A DNA stretch of 64,000 nucleotides. It comes from Limisphaera sp. Its GTDB lineage: Bacteria > Verrucomicrobiota > Verrucomicrobiia > Limisphaerales > Limisphaeraceae. Made by a program: the position numbers and the translations under genes. The DNA lies in assembly GCA_025057755.1 (NCBI GenBank), contig JANWVC010000028.1:62001-126000 (forward strand), written 5' to 3'. Below, one piece after another: positions 1 through 8,528 of this stretch; within the stretch, counting starts at the first letter, position 1; each line of letters opens with the position of its first letter. The notes beneath the pieces were generated by a model that ran no database searches, had not been told where the DNA came from, and worked only from the letters and a program-made list of their open reading frames with translations.

Positions 1-1902
1 CGACTTTTTCAGGGCGTCGTGGCTGGCATTGCGCACTACGGCAACTGTTTTGGCATTCCGACGCTTGCCGGGGAGGTCTACTTCGATCGTTGTTACGAAG
101 AAAATCCCTTGGTGAACGTGTTCTGTCTCGGCTTGCTCCGGCACGAACAGATTGCGCGCGCGCGGGCACAGGGAATCGGTAATCCGGTGTTTTACGTCGG
201 ACCACCTACAGGGCGCGACGGTTTGGCTGGCGCGGCTTTTGCCTCACAAGACTTGACGGAGGAATCCGCTGAACTCCAACGCGGAGCTGTGCAGGTCGGT
301 GATCCGTTCATGGAAAAACTGGTCTGCGAAGCGTGTTTGGAGCTCTTGGCCACGGGGGCTGTGGCAGGGATCCAAGACATGGGCGCTGCGGGCTTGACCT
401 GCTCCACCTGCGAGACCGCGGCACGGGCTGGCACTGGCATTGAGATTGACTTGGACAAAGTTCCTCAACGGGTCCCGCACCTAACCAGCTATGAAATCAT
501 GCTCAGCGAATCCCAAGAACGAATGCTGGTGATCGTACACAAGGGCCGTGAGGAGGAAGTTCGACGCATCTTCGATAAATGGGAACTCCCCTGGGCCGAG
601 ATCGGAGTGGTTACCGACACCGGCCGCATGGTGGTCAAGCACCGGGGCCGCGTGGTGGCCGATATCCCGGTGGACAAAATCACGCATGATGCGCCCGTGT
701 ATCATCGGCAGGGCCAGCCGCCTGCCTGGCTGGCGGAGGCACGCGCTTTCCGATTGGAGCACTTCCCGCCAGTCACTGACATTGCAGGAACCTTATGCCA
801 ACTCCTGGCCTGGCCCACAATCGCCTCCAAAAACTGGGTGTTCCGCCAGTACGACCATATGGTCCGGAACAACACCGTGGTTTGTCCCGGCAGCGATGCC
901 GCCGTACTCCGGATCAAATCCGATTGCTTGCCCCCTACGGCCCAAGATCTGTCGGACCGACCCGTGCCCGAAAAGTTCCTGGCCATTAGCGCTGATGGCA
1001 ACGCCGCTTATGTGGTTTTGGATCCTTATGAAGGAGGGAAAGCCGTCATCGTGGAAGCGGCCCGCAATCTGGCTTGCAGCGGAGCCATTCCGATCGGCGT
1101 CACCGACAACCTGAACTTTGGCAATCCACTTTATCCCGAAGTCTTTTGGCAACTGAGCGAGAGCGTGCGGGGCATGGCTGAAGCTTGCCGGGTATTGCAG
1201 ATCCCGGTCACGGGAGGCAATTGTTCGCTCTACAACCAAAGTCCGCGTGGGCCCATTGATCCCACACCCACGGTTGTCATGGTGGGGCTGATGGAAGAGG
1301 CGTCTCACATCACCACTCAATGGTTCAAAGATGAAGGAGACGTGATTCTCCTGCTCGGTCAACCGGTGGACCTAGAAGACCCACTGCAAGGACTGGGTGG
1401 CAGCGCCCTGATGCAACTTCGCCTCGGACGCAAAACAGGTTCGCCGCCACGATGTGATCTCGGCGTGGCTTCCACGTTGCATGCTACCTTGGTCGGGCTG
1501 ATTCAGGCCGGCGGAATCAAAAGCGCGCATGACTGCAGTGATGGTGGCTTGGCGGTTTGTCTGGCCGAGTGCTGTATCAGTCAGCAAGTCGCGCGGAATA
1601 CTCCGCGGCTGATCGGTGCCACGGTGGATTTGACTCCCTTGCTACAGCCGGTCCAAGGGCCTGCTCCGCGCCTGGATGCTTTGCTTTTCGGGGAAACGCA
1701 GTCGCGTGTTGTGGTCACCTGCTCACCATTAGACGAAGCCAAAATAACGGAACGGGCCAAGCTATTCGGCGTGCCGATCACGCGCCTCGGAACCGTGGGC
1801 GGTGCCAACTTGGTGTTGCGGGCCGGGGAACAAACCTGGGAATGGCCCGTCTCAGAATTGCACGATCTGTGGTGGCACAGTCTGGCTCGAGCCATGCGCT
1901 GA
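1..1902 (+). CDS. purL: Phosphoribosylformylglycinamidine synthase II, 3' part
   Basis: Cytoplasmic purine-biosynthesis enzyme that converts FGAR, ATP and glutamine to FGAM. The frame is already open at base 1, and its first residues (VVAGIAHYGNC) match the interior of PurL, so the true start lies before the window and the GTG at 19 is not a start. About 633 residues are visible of a usual 720-760. Seen: the conserved HYGNCFGIPT and GGEVYFD segment, the GDPFMEKLV helix, a QDMGAAGLTCS nucleotide-binding stretch, the second-half DNLNFGNP and VTGGNCSLYN motifs, and a late HDCSDGGLAV motif. The last 125 bases overlap a convergent minus-strand gene. No PurQ or PurS is visible. Confidence 0.96.
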   Translation, partial: RLFQGVVAGIAHYGNCFGIPTLAGEVYFDRCYEENPLVNVFCLGLLRHEQIARARAQGIGNPVFYVGPPTGRDGLAGAAFASQDLTEESAELQRGAVQVGDPFMEKLVCEACLELLATGAVAGIQDMGAAGLTCSTCETAARAGTGIEIDLDKVPQRVPHLTSYEIMLSESQERMLVIVHKGREEEVRRIFDKWELPWAEIGVVTDTGRMVVKHRGRVVADIPVDKITHDAPVYHRQGQPPAWLAEARAFRLEHFPPVTDIAGTLCQLLAWPTIASKNWVFRQYDHMVRNNTVVCPGSDAAVLRIKSDCLPPTAQDLSDRPVPEKFLAISADGNAAYVVLDPYEGGKAVIVEAARNLACSGAIPIGVTDNLNFGNPLYPEVFWQLSESVRGMAEACRVLQIPVTGGNCSLYNQSPRGPIDPTPTVVMVGLMEEASHITTQWFKDEGDVILLLGQPVDLEDPLQGLGGSALMQLRLGRKTGSPPRCDLGVASTLHATLVGLIQAGGIKSAHDCSDGGLAVCLAECCISQQVARNTPRLIGATVDLTPLLQPVQGPAPRLDALLFGETQSRVVVTCSPLDEAKITERAKLFGVPITRLGTVGGANLVLRAGEQTWEWPVSELHDLWWHSLARAMR

Positions 1903-2344
1903 GCCGATCTGACTGCGCTCCCGGCTGGGCCTCCCGGTAGATGCGACGCAAGGGTGGGAAGGGCTCTTGCGTGCGAGTGAGCAGTGAAGCCTCTGCACGG
2001 GTCGCTTCCTCCTCCCCGGCTCCTTCCTCTCGAGGCCAAATATGGAATCCACCGTGATCCAAAACTGTGATTTCCCATGTACCCCAAATGCCGCGACCTT
2101 CACGGAATCCCCGATAAAACACGTCGTGGCCGCCCAGGTAATGTTTGGTCCACCAACATTCCAACGAGTCCGGGTCGTAACCTCCACGGATGACAAACCG
2201 CCTGACATCGTCCACGCCTTTGCCTTCAATACGCCCCTGCTGAAAAGAAAGCGCCAGGTCCATCCGGTGCCGGTCACCCGGCCGGTAGTTGTAAAAGCCC
2301 GTCCATGGGCCGGAAGGAAACCATTCCTCGCTCACAACAAGCAT
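1778..2344 (-). CDS. Conserved hypothetical protein, WTKHYLGGHDVFYRGFREG type
   Basis: Function unknown. The N-terminal half (about residues 1-105) reads as a compact beta-rich domain with SGPWTGFYNYRPGDRHRMDL, ECWWTKHYLGG and HDVFYRGFREGRGIWGTWEI. I recall this block from unannotated proteins of Verrucomicrobia and Planctomycetes. The C-terminal about 80 residues are of lower complexity (EEGAGEEEATRAEAS) and the last 42 codons lie antisense to the end of purL, so the conserved domain is probably the functional part and the tail may be drift. No signal peptide or membrane segment is seen. It stands alone, convergent to purL. Confidence 0.7.
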   Translation of the reverse strand: MLVVSEEWFPSGPWTGFYNYRPGDRHRMDLALSFQQGRIEGKGVDDVRRFVIRGGYDPDSLECWWTKHYLGGHDVFYRGFREGRGIWGTWEITVLDHGGFHIWPREEGAGEEEATRAEASLLTRTQEPFPPLRRIYREAQPGAQSDRLSAWLEPDCATTDRAILRRAIPRFVPRPATPSWHRPRFRGA

Positions 2345-2671
2345 CCATAGGCCGTCTGGGCAGGTTTGTCAAAGAAAGGCCTTGCATTGGAAGCGTGAGC
2401 TTTCCCAACTAAACCCAGCTGATTACATCCCTGCTGCTAAAGCTCGCCCACTATCAGATCCAACATCCGGGCTGCTGACGGGTTTGCGGGAGTGCACAGC
2501 ACTTCGCTGATCCAAAACCGTCGCAATGCCTTGCGGCGGCTTATTCCATCCCGTGGGAGAAGGCTTACCAGTATCCGTGCTGCGGAAGGACCGGTCCTGG
2601 CGTTGATTTGGAAGTTCAGCTTCTTAAACTCGCCTTGGCCAATTGTGCTCACGCAAACCGTGTTCTCAACC
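2345..2671. other. Intergenic region between the hypothetical gene and the nitroreductase
   Basis: Divergent spacer of 327 bases. It should carry promoters for both neighbours, but I see no convincing -35/-10 pair, hairpin or repeat. Open frames cross it on both strands (an N-terminal extension of the nitroreductase frame, and a 78-codon minus-strand frame at 2437-2673), but neither has a family motif. Confidence 0.4.
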
Positions 2672-3358
2672 ATGAAAGGATCCGTTTGCAACCGTCTCAT
2701 GATAGAGGGGGCATGGCTCATCAGTCTTTTTGGGGTTTGTTGGGCACTGGCCCAAGATCCGGTCTCAACGCCGTTGCCGAAACCGCAGATCAACGGCGGC
2801 AAGCCCCTGATGGAGACACTGCTAGCGCGCCGTTCCGTACGGTCATTTCGGTCGGAGCCACTCTCGCCTCAACTGCTGAGCCACCTGCTATGGGCGGCTT
2901 ATGGGGTAAACCGACCTAACACCGGCCATCGAACGGTTCCTTCGGCGATGAACCGTCAGGAGATCGACCTTTATGTAGCCACGGCTGAGGGGGTGTTCCT
3001 GTATGAGGGCCCAACGCATTCTCTCCGCCGGGTTCATGGAGAGGACATCCGGGCTCTGACAGGCCGGCAGTCCTTTGTACGCGAGGCACCCGTGAACTTG
3101 ATTCTGGTCGCCGATTACGCCCGCATGACGAATGTGCCGGAGGAAAAGAAACCGATCTGGTCATCCATCAGTGCAGGTGCCATCGTCCAAAATGTCTATT
3201 TGTTCTGCGCGTCTGAAGGACTGGCCACTGTGGTCCGGGGACTATTTGACGAAGCGGCGTTGGCCCGGGCGCTGCAATTGAAGCCGGACCAAAAAATCGT
3301 CGTGGCACAGACCGTCGGCTGGCCGGCCCAAGGTCAGCAAACACGGACCGGTTCCTAA
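2672..3358 (+). CDS. Exported nitroreductase-family (SagB-type) protein
   Basis: FMN-dependent oxidoreductase fold; substrate unknown. From ATG 2672 it is 228 residues with a hydrophobic signal segment (IEGAWLISLFGVCWALA, about residues 11-27) ending before QDPVS, so the mature protein is probably periplasmic. The family signature follows: LLARRSVRSFRSEPLS (flavin-binding RRSxRxF) at about 50-65, LLWAAYGVNR, AGAIVQNVYLFCASEGL, and the late TVGWP. The frame is open upstream to 2492, but that extension lacks family similarity and would bury the signal peptide, so I chose 2672; ATG 2699 is an alternative. No clear Shine-Dalgarno separates them. Confidence 0.85.
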   Translation: MKGSVCNRLMIEGAWLISLFGVCWALAQDPVSTPLPKPQINGGKPLMETLLARRSVRSFRSEPLSPQLLSHLLWAAYGVNRPNTGHRTVPSAMNRQEIDLYVATAEGVFLYEGPTHSLRRVHGEDIRALTGRQSFVREAPVNLILVADYARMTNVPEEKKPIWSSISAGAIVQNVYLFCASEGLATVVRGLFDEAALARALQLKPDQKIVVAQTVGWPAQGQQTRTGS

Positions 3359-3481
3359 TGTCGGATGCGGTCGGTCCCACAAAACCTAGGTGCAGATGCA
3401 ATCGCCTGCATCACAACACCCAAATCGCTAGCCGGCAAACCTGTGTTTGCATAAAGGTGAAAGTGCACTAAGGGTAACCCC

Positions 3482-4117
3482 ATGCGGTTTGCATCGCGGG
3501 AGGAAGCAGGCACACGTCTGGCCGAGCATTTAAAAGAGCAGGAAATCCAGGCGGATCTGGTGCTGGGTCTGCCCCGCGGAGGCATTGTGGTCGCTGCCCC
3601 TGTGGCCAGGAAGCTGAATGTCCCACTCGCCGCGTGGGCAGTTCGCAAGATCGGGCACCCGTTGAATCCGGAGTTTGCCGTGGGTGCGCTCGCCGAACCG
3701 GACGTGCTCTGGCTGGAGGAACGATTCGTCCGAGCCGACCCGGGTTTGCATCGCGGCCTGGTTGAGCGTGTGAGGCTGGAACAGGTAACCTTACAAGAGA
3801 TGGCCCACCGATTGCACCTCCATGGTCCACCCGAGTTGCGGCATCGCCGGGTGCTGATCGTGGACGACGGTTTGGCAACGGGCGCCACGGCGTATGCAGC
3901 CGTTTTGGCTGCTCGGAAGTTGGATGCAGAACACGTAATGGTTGCTGCCCCCGTCGGCTCGACGGAAGCAGTCCATAGGCTCCGTCAGGGCGCAGACGAG
4001 GTCCATATCCTGTGGCCAGATCCCGACTTCATCGCTGTGGGCCATTACTACGACGCATTTGACCCACCGGACGAATCGGAGATTCTACGCCTGCTGAAAG
4101 AACAGGGCGAAGCATAA
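3482..4117 (+). CDS. Phosphoribosyltransferase-domain protein
   Basis: Type I phosphoribosyltransferase fold of the COG1926 group, predicted cytoplasmic, substrate unknown; members often occur in stress or esterase contexts. The PRPP-binding loop VLIVDDGLATGAT is at residues 124-136, with the acidic pair DD followed by TGAT as required. The N-terminal LGLPRGGIVVAAPVA (29-43) and AVRKIGHPLNPEFAVGAL (53-70) are also typical. The length of 211 aa matches the family. It ends 9 bases before mutM and probably shares its transcript. Confidence 0.88.
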   Translation: MRFASREEAGTRLAEHLKEQEIQADLVLGLPRGGIVVAAPVARKLNVPLAAWAVRKIGHPLNPEFAVGALAEPDVLWLEERFVRADPGLHRGLVERVRLEQVTLQEMAHRLHLHGPPELRHRRVLIVDDGLATGATAYAAVLAARKLDAEHVMVAAPVGSTEAVHRLRQGADEVHILWPDPDFIAVGHYYDAFDPPDESEILRLLKEQGEA

Positions 4118-4126
4118 ACTGCGCAC

Positions 4127-4975
4127 ATGCCAGAGCTGCCGGAAGTGGAGGTGCTGGTGCAACACCTGCGACCGCGCTTGGAGGGTCGAGTGATTTCCCA
4201 ATGCGAGCTCCTGCGGCCCCGGGCGATGGGAAAACCGGGTTCTCCAAAAGCAGTCGAACGATTGCAAGGCCTGCGTGTTCAGAGGATCCACCGACGCGGC
4301 AAGTACATCCTGTTCACTCTGAGCGGAAAGGTCGGCGGCAAAAGCGAGCCTTTCTGGCTGCACTTGGGAATGACAGGCCGGCTCTTGTTGCTGCCGAATG
4401 GGCTGCCTCTGCCCTCGCACACTGTGCTGCGCTGGTCCTTAGAGGAGGAAGCGATGGTTTTCGTAGACCCGCGAGGGTTCGGTCGCTGCGGGTTTGGCAC
4501 ACAACTGCTGCAGCAGTTGGGGCCGGAACCCTTGGAACGAGGCTTTGGAGCGGCCACCCTGGCAAGAGCGTTTCGAAGCTCGCGTCAGAGTCTCAAGCAA
4601 CGGCTCCTGGATCAATCCGTGGTTGCCGGTTTGGGCAACATTTATTCAGCAGAAGCTCTGTGGCAGGCGTGTCTCAATCCCTTTCGGCCCGCTAAAGATC
4701 TAACACCTGCGGAACATGCACGCTTGGCGCGGGCTATTCGTTCCGTTTTGCGTCAGGCCATCCGGTTTGGCCAATCTCTGAATTTAGATTGGTCAGGCCG
4801 GAGTCATGACCGGCTTTTTTATTTCGGACAGATCCCAGGGGCGGCTCGTCAGCCGGTAGAACGGTTTTCGGTGTACGATCGCGAAGGGCTTCCATGCCGC
4901 CGGTGCACAACAGCAATCCGGCGAGCCGTGCAAGGCGGGCGCAGCACCTATTACTGTCCAAACTGCCAGACATAA
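4127..4975 (+). CDS. mutM: Formamidopyrimidine-DNA glycosylase
   Basis: Base-excision repair glycosylase/AP lyase that removes 8-oxoguanine and FapyG. The protein begins MPELPEVE, giving the catalytic Pro2 and Glu3 after Met removal. The RRGKYI lysine motif is near residue 57, the helix-two-turn-helix SVVAGLGNIYSAEALW near 163-180, and a C-terminal zinc finger uses Cys257, Cys260, Cys277 and Cys280. The length of 282 aa is normal. It follows the phosphoribosyltransferase gene closely. Confidence 0.97.
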   Translation: MPELPEVEVLVQHLRPRLEGRVISQCELLRPRAMGKPGSPKAVERLQGLRVQRIHRRGKYILFTLSGKVGGKSEPFWLHLGMTGRLLLLPNGLPLPSHTVLRWSLEEEAMVFVDPRGFGRCGFGTQLLQQLGPEPLERGFGAATLARAFRSSRQSLKQRLLDQSVVAGLGNIYSAEALWQACLNPFRPAKDLTPAEHARLARAIRSVLRQAIRFGQSLNLDWSGRSHDRLFYFGQIPGAARQPVERFSVYDREGLPCRRCTTAIRRAVQGGRSTYYCPNCQT

Positions 4976-5028
4976 GGCGAAGTACAACCGGACCGAGCCA
5001 AAGGCGGGGATCTGGTTTCCCTCATTTC

Positions 5029-5991
5029 TCATATCTGAGAAGCCGGCACAAATTCCGTAGAATCCGGCTTTTTGGCCAGCCCGAGCACCTCGGCTCGTCG
5101 TTGGATGAACTGGGCCAAAACACTGACCGCAATTTCATGCACGCCTACCGCGTGAATGGCCAGGCCCACCGGGCAGACAACGCGCTCGAGTTGTTCCGGC
5201 GTCGCCAGCTTTTGACGAAGAAATTGTTCGCGAATCAGACGGGCCTTCCGGCGGCTACCAATCATGCCCAAAAAAGCGAACGGACGATGGATCCACTCGG
5301 ACAAGACCAGTGCATCGTGCTGATGACCCCGGGTCACAATCAAACCGAAGGCAGGTACGGGCGGCAATGGATAATTCAACAATTCGTGCCACGGGCCTAC
5401 CTGCAAGGCCACGGCTTGGGGAAAGAGTTGATGATTGGCCAGCCCGGGCCGATCGTCGAAGACCGTCACGGAAAAATCCAGTTGCAAGGCCAGCGGGGCC
5501 ACCGCCTGAGCGACATGGCCGGATCCTGCAATCCACAACGCAAATGGCGGACGCACGGTTTCCTGATACAGCCATATGCCACCCGGCTCGTCTACCCGAC
5601 CCATGGTGAAGTCCTCCCGGACGCCCCACCGGACCGGCCCGGCAGTCTCGGCCAACTCCTTCCACAACGCGCCGTATTGTCCAGCTTGGGGCAAAATCAC
5701 GCCGAAAACGCGACCACCGCAAATCAAGCCGTCATCCCAGCCGAAATCGTGGTCCAACACCATGTCGAAGGTATCTGGCTGGCCCGTGCGAAGACTCCGG
5801 AGCGCACGGGCTTGAACCTCGGCCTCCAGACAACCGCCGCCAAGCGTCCCCACGATGCGACCGTCCGGCAGAAAGACGGCCTTGGCTCCGGCTCGTTGGG
5901 GACTGGATCCTTTCACGGCGGTGATCATCCCTAGCGCAAACGGTTGCCCTGCGTCTGCCAACCGGGCCATCTCGGCATAAATGCGTCGCAT
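5029..5991 (-). CDS. XdhC/CoxI family protein
   Basis: XdhC-type chaperone, which in characterised systems binds and delivers sulfurated molybdenum cofactor to xanthine dehydrogenase-like enzymes. N-terminal XdhC/CoxI domain: PFALGMITAVKGSSPQRAGA followed by GTLGGGCLEAEV with its conserved Cys near 54. C-terminal Rossmann domain: WIAGSGHVAQAVAPLA and FDDRPGLANH, then MIGSRRKARLIREQ. The start at 5991 (MRRIYAEMARL) gives 320 aa; an in-frame ATG at 6024 adds 11 residues. No molybdo-hydroxylase subunits are in the window, although moaA is at 38.5 kb. Confidence 0.9.
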   Translation of the reverse strand: MRRIYAEMARLADAGQPFALGMITAVKGSSPQRAGAKAVFLPDGRIVGTLGGGCLEAEVQARALRSLRTGQPDTFDMVLDHDFGWDDGLICGGRVFGVILPQAGQYGALWKELAETAGPVRWGVREDFTMGRVDEPGGIWLYQETVRPPFALWIAGSGHVAQAVAPLALQLDFSVTVFDDRPGLANHQLFPQAVALQVGPWHELLNYPLPPVPAFGLIVTRGHQHDALVLSEWIHRPFAFLGMIGSRRKARLIREQFLRQKLATPEQLERVVCPVGLAIHAVGVHEIAVSVLAQFIQRRAEVLGLAKKPDSTEFVPASQI

Positions 5992-6040
5992 GGCAGGAAT
6001 TCTCACTAGACTCGCGGGCCTCATCCCGACGGCTCAACGT

Positions 6041-7012
6041 TCAGAACAACGTGTTCACCAGCAGGCTCATGACGCTGAGCGGTCCTTGATCCTCGAGGCT
6101 TTCGGTAGCCTTGTCCAATTTCTGCAAGGTCAGACGGGCGTTACGGTAAAGCGCGTCGTCATTGACCAGCTTTCCAGCCGATCCTTCGCCACGATTGATC
6201 TTCTGAAGGATTTCACGGAGTTGCGTCATGGCGTTGGTGGCTTCCTGATATAACGTGACATCCGTGACGAAGCGACCCACCGTGCCCTGTCCGGCACGAA
6301 TATCGCGGAGCACCGTCCGCGCGTCTTCAACAGTTGCATGGACCGCGGACACGGTTTGATTCAAGTTCGATACAGTTTCCATGGCAGCCTGATGAAACGT
6401 CTCGTGCATGATCAGCCGACCGATACTGCCCTGCCCCGAGCGGATCTGGGCAGTGATGACCTTGAGGTTCGTAAGTGTCTCGCTCAACGTTCCAGAGTTT
6501 TGGCGCACGAAGTCGGTCAAGGGCCCTAACAAATTGTCGATCTTATCTCCCGTGAAACTCCGGGTCAGATTTTCCACACCCGCGGCGACGTTGTCCAAGC
6601 GGGTCATCAAGGCGGCAAAATCCGGTTGCTCAGCGGACTTCAAGACGGTTCCATCCACTGCCAGCGGCGCATCCGGCCGACCAAAATCCAGCGACACGTA
6701 ATTCTGGCCCATCAATCCGGTAAACTTGATGGTGGCCACACATTCCGTGTTCGCAGGATGATCCGGTTTGAGTTTCATGGTGACCCGGACGCGATCCCCT
6801 TCGATTCGGATGGCCTCCACGCGTCCGATGTCTACGCCGGCCATTTTGACGCGGTCGCCCACTTTGAGTTCCAAGGCATTGCGAAACAGGGCGTGCACAC
6901 GAGGGCCCTGTCGAAACCGTTCCACGCCGCCGGCCAGTTCCATCACCAACACGCCGGCCACCAGGGCAATGGCCACAAACAAGCCCAGCCGAGTTTCCAA
7001 TGAATCTTTCAT
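6041..7012 (-). CDS. mlaD: MlaD-family MCE-domain phospholipid-binding protein
   Basis: Periplasmic, inner-membrane-anchored MCE protein that forms the lipid channel of the Mla ABC system. One N-terminal membrane helix (LGLFVAIALVAGVLVMELAGG, about 9-28) is followed by the MCE domain (about 37-112, with VGDRVKMAGVDIGRV and TIKFTGLMGQNYVSL). The C-terminal half carries three repeats of the form GxGSxGRLxxDxxLYxxAxxxxxxL, at about residues 193-220, 233-260 and 273-300, joined by amphipathic coiled-coil-like helices. Its start overlaps the mlaF stop (ATGA at 7009-7012), indicating translational coupling. Confidence 0.93.
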   Translation of the reverse strand: MKDSLETRLGLFVAIALVAGVLVMELAGGVERFRQGPRVHALFRNALELKVGDRVKMAGVDIGRVEAIRIEGDRVRVTMKLKPDHPANTECVATIKFTGLMGQNYVSLDFGRPDAPLAVDGTVLKSAEQPDFAALMTRLDNVAAGVENLTRSFTGDKIDNLLGPLTDFVRQNSGTLSETLTNLKVITAQIRSGQGSIGRLIMHETFHQAAMETVSNLNQTVSAVHATVEDARTVLRDIRAGQGTVGRFVTDVTLYQEATNAMTQLREILQKINRGEGSAGKLVNDDALYRNARLTLQKLDKATESLEDQGPLSVMSLLVNTLF

Positions 7013-7785
7013 GACTCCACCTCTTGAGGCACAGGCCCGCGCAAGGCTTGCAAAAACTGTTGCAACATGGGGTCTGGATGTTGTCGCAGACGCTGCGGGA
7101 CATCCACCGCCACCAAGCGCCCTGCGCTCAAAAAGCCAATTCGATCGCCCAATCGAAACGCCAAGGTGCGGTCGTGCGTCACCACAATGGAGGTGACGCC
7201 AATGCGGTCGCGCAACGCGAGAATTTCCTCGGCAATCACCTCGGCAGACAACGGATCCAGTTCGCTGGTGGGCTCATCATAAAGGATCAACTGGGGCTCC
7301 ATCACCAACGCGCGGGCAATGGCCACCCGTTTGCGCATCCCGCCCGAAAGTTGAGCGGGGAACTTGTCCTCCGCACCGGCAAGGCCCACCAGGGACAGTT
7401 TATCCGAAACAATGCGTCGAATTTCTTCGGCCGAACGCAGCCGATGCTCGATTAGGTACAGGCCCACGTTTTCCGCCACGGTCAAGGAGTTGAGCAAGGC
7501 CGCTGACTGAAAAACCATGGCGACCCTGTAATGTTCCAAGACCTGGGCGCCGCGTACGACCTGCCCATTGATCCGGATCTCGCCGGCATCCGGTTCTTCC
7601 AAGCCAATGAGGTGGCGCAGCAATACAGTTTTGCCGCTGCCGCTCGGCCCCATGAGGACGAGGATCTCACCCGGGCTGACCGCGAAGCTCACACCCTGCA
7701 AGACCTTCTCAGCCCCGTAACGTTTCTGCAAGTCCCTCACTTGCAGAGCCACCCCTCCCGGGCTGGCCTGTGCGATTGTACTCAT
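7009..7785 (-). CDS. mlaF: ABC transporter ATP-binding protein of the Mla system
   Basis: Cytoplasmic ATPase that powers the MlaE permease. Walker A GPSGSGKT at 46-53, a Q-loop in VFQSAALLNSLTV, the signature LSGGMRKRVAIARAL, Walker B LILYDEPTSELD, and the switch histidine in VVTHD are all present. The length of 258 aa is normal for MlaF/Ttg2A. It overlaps mlaE by four bases upstream (7782-7785) and mlaD by four bases downstream. Confidence 0.95.
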   Translation of the reverse strand: MSTIAQASPGGVALQVRDLQKRYGAEKVLQGVSFAVSPGEILVLMGPSGSGKTVLLRHLIGLEEPDAGEIRINGQVVRGAQVLEHYRVAMVFQSAALLNSLTVAENVGLYLIEHRLRSAEEIRRIVSDKLSLVGLAGAEDKFPAQLSGGMRKRVAIARALVMEPQLILYDEPTSELDPLSAEVIAEEILALRDRIGVTSIVVTHDRTLAFRLGDRIGFLSAGRLVAVDVPQRLRQHPDPMLQQFLQALRGPVPQEVES

Positions 7786-8519
7786 GACAGCAATAAACGG
7801 GTCAGGATGTAATCTGAAATCACGATCAAGACGATGGAATTAACCACTGCCTTGGTGACCGATCGGCCGATGCCACGCGGGCCTCCTCGCGTCGCCAGGC
7901 CTTGATGACAGCAAATTACCCCCACCAACAACGCAAACACGAAACTTTTCACCAGTCCATGCACGACATCTTCGAGCGCAACCACGTCGCGCAGGTTCTC
8001 AAAAAATGCCTGGAAACCGACCGCAATGCGGTCGTTATATGCAGCCACCAAAGCACCGCCGAACCATCCCACCATGATGGAAATTATCACCAACAAGGGC
8101 AAAGCCGCTGCCAATGCCACCATGCGCGGCAGCACCAGAAAATGAACCGGATCGATCCGCAGCGTCCGCAGGGCATCGATTTCCTGATACACCTGCATCG
8201 ATCCAATTTCGGCCGCCATGGCAGAGCCGTTTCGGCCTGCAATCAGGATGGCCATCATCACAGGCGCCAATTCCTTGCAAAGGGACACCCCCACAATGCC
8301 ACCCAATGCGGCCGCCAGACCACGATCGACCAACACGGGCCCGGTCTGTAGGGCCACTACAGCGCCAATGAACAACGAAAGGGTACACACCATCAGCAGG
8401 CTCGCATTGCCAATGTCATAAAACTGCTCGAACACCTTGTGTCGGTGCCGCCAAGTGAACGGCACCGCCCGCAAAACCCGGGCAAACAACAGCAACATTT
8501 CTCCGAGATTCTGGAACAT
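7782..8519 (-). CDS. mlaE: MlaE-family ABC transporter permease
   Basis: Integral inner-membrane permease of the Mla phospholipid-transport complex. It has five or so hydrophobic segments and the family core LGGIVGVSLCKELAPVMMAILIAGRNGSAMAAEIGSM (positions about 92-128, given here as landmark words GRNGSAMAAEIG and KELAPVM). The length of 245 aa is typical. Its ATG is 9 bases after the stop of the aromatic repeat protein gene, so that gene is very probably in the same transcript. Confidence 0.93.
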   Translation of the reverse strand: MFQNLGEMLLLFARVLRAVPFTWRHRHKVFEQFYDIGNASLLMVCTLSLFIGAVVALQTGPVLVDRGLAAALGGIVGVSLCKELAPVMMAILIAGRNGSAMAAEIGSMQVYQEIDALRTLRIDPVHFLVLPRMVALAAALPLLVIISIMVGWFGGALVAAYNDRIAVGFQAFFENLRDVVALEDVVHGLVKSFVFALLVGVICCHQGLATRGGPRGIGRSVTKAVVNSIVLIVISDYILTRLLLS

Positions 8520-8528
8520 AACAACGCG

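Noticed and set aside
2437..2673. Minus-strand frame of 78 codons opposite the nitroreductase leader
   Set aside because: The composition is protein-like, but no motif, ribosome site or recognised family; it would overlap the nitroreductase start.
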